This document shows, piece after piece, positions 7,832 through 8,454 of a stretch of DNA of 8,454 nucleotides. The stretch lies in the NCBI GenBank assembly GCA_913044255.1, contig CAJWOI010000103.1:1-8454 (forward strand), read 5' to 3'. The notes beneath the pieces are model-generated. The model made no database searches. It was not told the DNA's origin and was given only the letters and a program-made list of their open reading frames with translations. Every line of letters begins with the position of its first letter. The stretch's first letter is position 1. The DNA is from an uncultured Alphaproteobacteria bacterium (GTDB lineage: Bacteria; Pseudomonadota; Alphaproteobacteria; UBA7887). Position numbers and translations under genes: made by a program.

Positions 7832-7909
7832 GGGGGTCACATATTACCAGCTAATACGCTTCGGAGTCACCGCACGCGGTTGAGGTCGCTCGGGAATAGA
7901 GTGACCCCC
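7832..7909. repeat. GGGGTCAC-type repeat cluster in the divergent promoter region
   Basis: GGGGGTCAC (7832-7840) and GTGACCCCC (7901-7909) form a perfect 9-bp inverted repeat 60 bases apart. A direct-repeat near-copy GGAGTCAC lies at 7863-7870, exactly 30 bp from GGGGTCAC at 7833, about three helical turns. GAGGTCGC at 7882-7889 is a looser match (6 of 8). The spacing and placement between divergent starts suit operator half-sites of a transcription factor bound on one face of the helix. The regulator is unknown and not encoded in view. Confidence 0.45.
7841..7870 (-). promoter_or_regulatory. Candidate sigma-70-like promoter for the efflux operon
   Basis: On the minus strand GTGACT (7870-7865, four of six matches to TTGACA) is followed after 18 bases by TAATAT (7846-7841, four of six to TATAAT). 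Transcription would begin about 7834, some 35 bases before the adaptor GTG. The -35 overlaps the GGAGTCAC repeat, and GGGGGTCAC lies at the predicted start site. Matches are moderate, so this is a suggestion only. Confidence 0.3.
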
Positions 7910-7929
7910 ACATTTATATCGCGTACTCT
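7901..7929 (+). promoter_or_regulatory. Weak candidate promoter for the FAD oxidoreductase
   Basis: GTGACC (7901-7906) is followed after 17 bases by TACTCT (7924-7929), giving a start near 7936, about 28 bases before the ATG. The -10 match is poor. It is noted because the -35 candidate is again the GTGACC core of the local repeat. Confidence 0.18.
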
Positions 7930-7963
7930 TTCTCAGAACACTACGGCAAACGGCAGAACCAAT

Positions 7964-8454
7964 ATGTCCAGCGAGAACCTCACTAATATCATAGGTAGCC
8001 AGCAAGGCACTGAATTTTTTGATGAGCACAGGAGGAGACCGGCACGCCCGGAAACAACACGCACCATCGAAGAAGCGGCACGAAAAACTTCAGTTCTAGC
8101 CGAAACTGACGTTCTCATAGTCGGTGGAGGACCCTCTGGGACGGCTGCTGCCATCGCCGCCCGGCGTGTCGGAGCAGAGGTGATACTGGTTGAGCGGTAC
8201 AACCACCTCGGTGGTTTATCCACCGGCGGCCTGGTGATATGGATAGACCGAATGACGGACTGGGGTGGCAAGCAGGTTATCTGCGGTATTGCACATGATT
8301 TCATGGATCGGTTACCGAGCAATGCGATCCGAGGTCCGGCACGCGGTGACTGGGGCTCACACGATACAGAGACAGCGGCCTATTGGGCGCAGCGGTCAGC
8401 GGCATATCATGGGATCGTCACTTGGTCACCAACCATCGATCCCGAAGCACTGAA
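7964..8454 (+). CDS. FAD-dependent oxidoreductase, 5' part (runs off window)
   Basis: The first 163 codons of a flavoprotein of the FAD-dependent oxidoreductase (FAD_oxidored-like) family; no stop is reached before the window ends. A Rossmann dinucleotide fold starts at residue 49: DVLIVGGGPSG gives GxGxxG at 54-59, helix AAAIAARR follows, and Glu77 (ILVERY) sits at the end of the second strand to bind the FAD ribose. LGGLSTGGLVIWIDRM (82-97) is typical of this family. Residues 1-48 are polar and include HRRRPARPE; there is no hydrophobic segment, so it is not a Tat or Sec signal and the enzyme should be cytosolic. ATG 7964 lacks a clear Shine-Dalgarno site. GTG 7901 is in frame upstream but sits in the promoter repeat. 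The gene is divergent from the efflux operon. The substrate is unknown because the substrate domain is outside the window. Confidence 0.9.
   Translation, partial: MSSENLTNIIGSQQGTEFFDEHRRRPARPETTRTIEEAARKTSVLAETDVLIVGGGPSGTAAAIAARRVGAEVILVERYNHLGGLSTGGLVIWIDRMTDWGGKQVICGIAHDFMDRLPSNAIRGPARGDWGSHDTETAAYWAQRSAAYHGIVTWSPTIDPEAL

Noticed and set aside
8030..8037. AGGAGGAG, a near-perfect Shine-Dalgarno sequence inside the FAD oxidoreductase gene
   Set aside because: No ATG, GTG or TTG follows at a useful distance. It encodes part of the Arg-rich HRRR segment and conserved family residues lie downstream in the same frame.
7933..8322. Minus-strand open frame of 129 codons opposite the FAD oxidoreductase
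   Set aside because: It is antisense to a clear FAD-binding domain and its translation shows no recognisable domain; it is a shadow of the real gene.

Overview
This 8.45 kb window looks like chromosomal DNA of a proteobacterium, probably an uncultured environmental lineage. The evidence is a two-gene Gram-negative RND efflux operon, a periplasmic c-type cytochrome of the P460 family, and dense, mostly intact genes of moderate GC. The sequence alone does not settle class or species. I see no rRNA, tRNA, CRISPR array, insertion sequence, integrase or phage gene.

Layout from left to right. (1) A minus-strand MetE-like zinc methyltransferase (about 37-1176) carries the full His/Cys/Glu/Cys metal-site set. 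(2) A short gap is followed by a plus-strand secreted cytochrome P460-family protein (1462-2157) with one CxxCH haem motif. (3) A convergent gap of about 130 bp leads to a minus-strand solute-binding-like protein without a signal peptide (2286-3011). (4) A 530 bp, gene-poor stretch (3012-3541) holds small inverted repeats and at most one doubtful small Cys-rich ORF. (5) An RND efflux operon on the minus strand is transcribed adaptor first (7799 down to 6699), then inner-membrane pump (6697 down to 3542), with one base between stop and start. (6) A divergent promoter region of about 160 bp (7800-7963) contains a repeated GGGGTCAC-type element. (7) The 5' part of a plus-strand FAD-dependent oxidoreductase (7964 onward) runs off the window.

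The adaptor and pump would form two parts of a tripartite efflux machine. No outer-membrane channel gene is present, so a TolC-like partner must come from elsewhere. The pump operon and the oxidoreductase share a divergent control region whose repeats overlap predicted promoter elements, so common regulation is a reasonable guess. The three left-hand genes look like unlinked single genes rather than a pathway.

I did not find a clear new multi-gene system. The most unusual points are the P460 protein with Met where the haem-cross-linking Lys would sit, plus an apparent short insertion beside it, and the repeat cluster between the efflux operon and the oxidoreductase gene.
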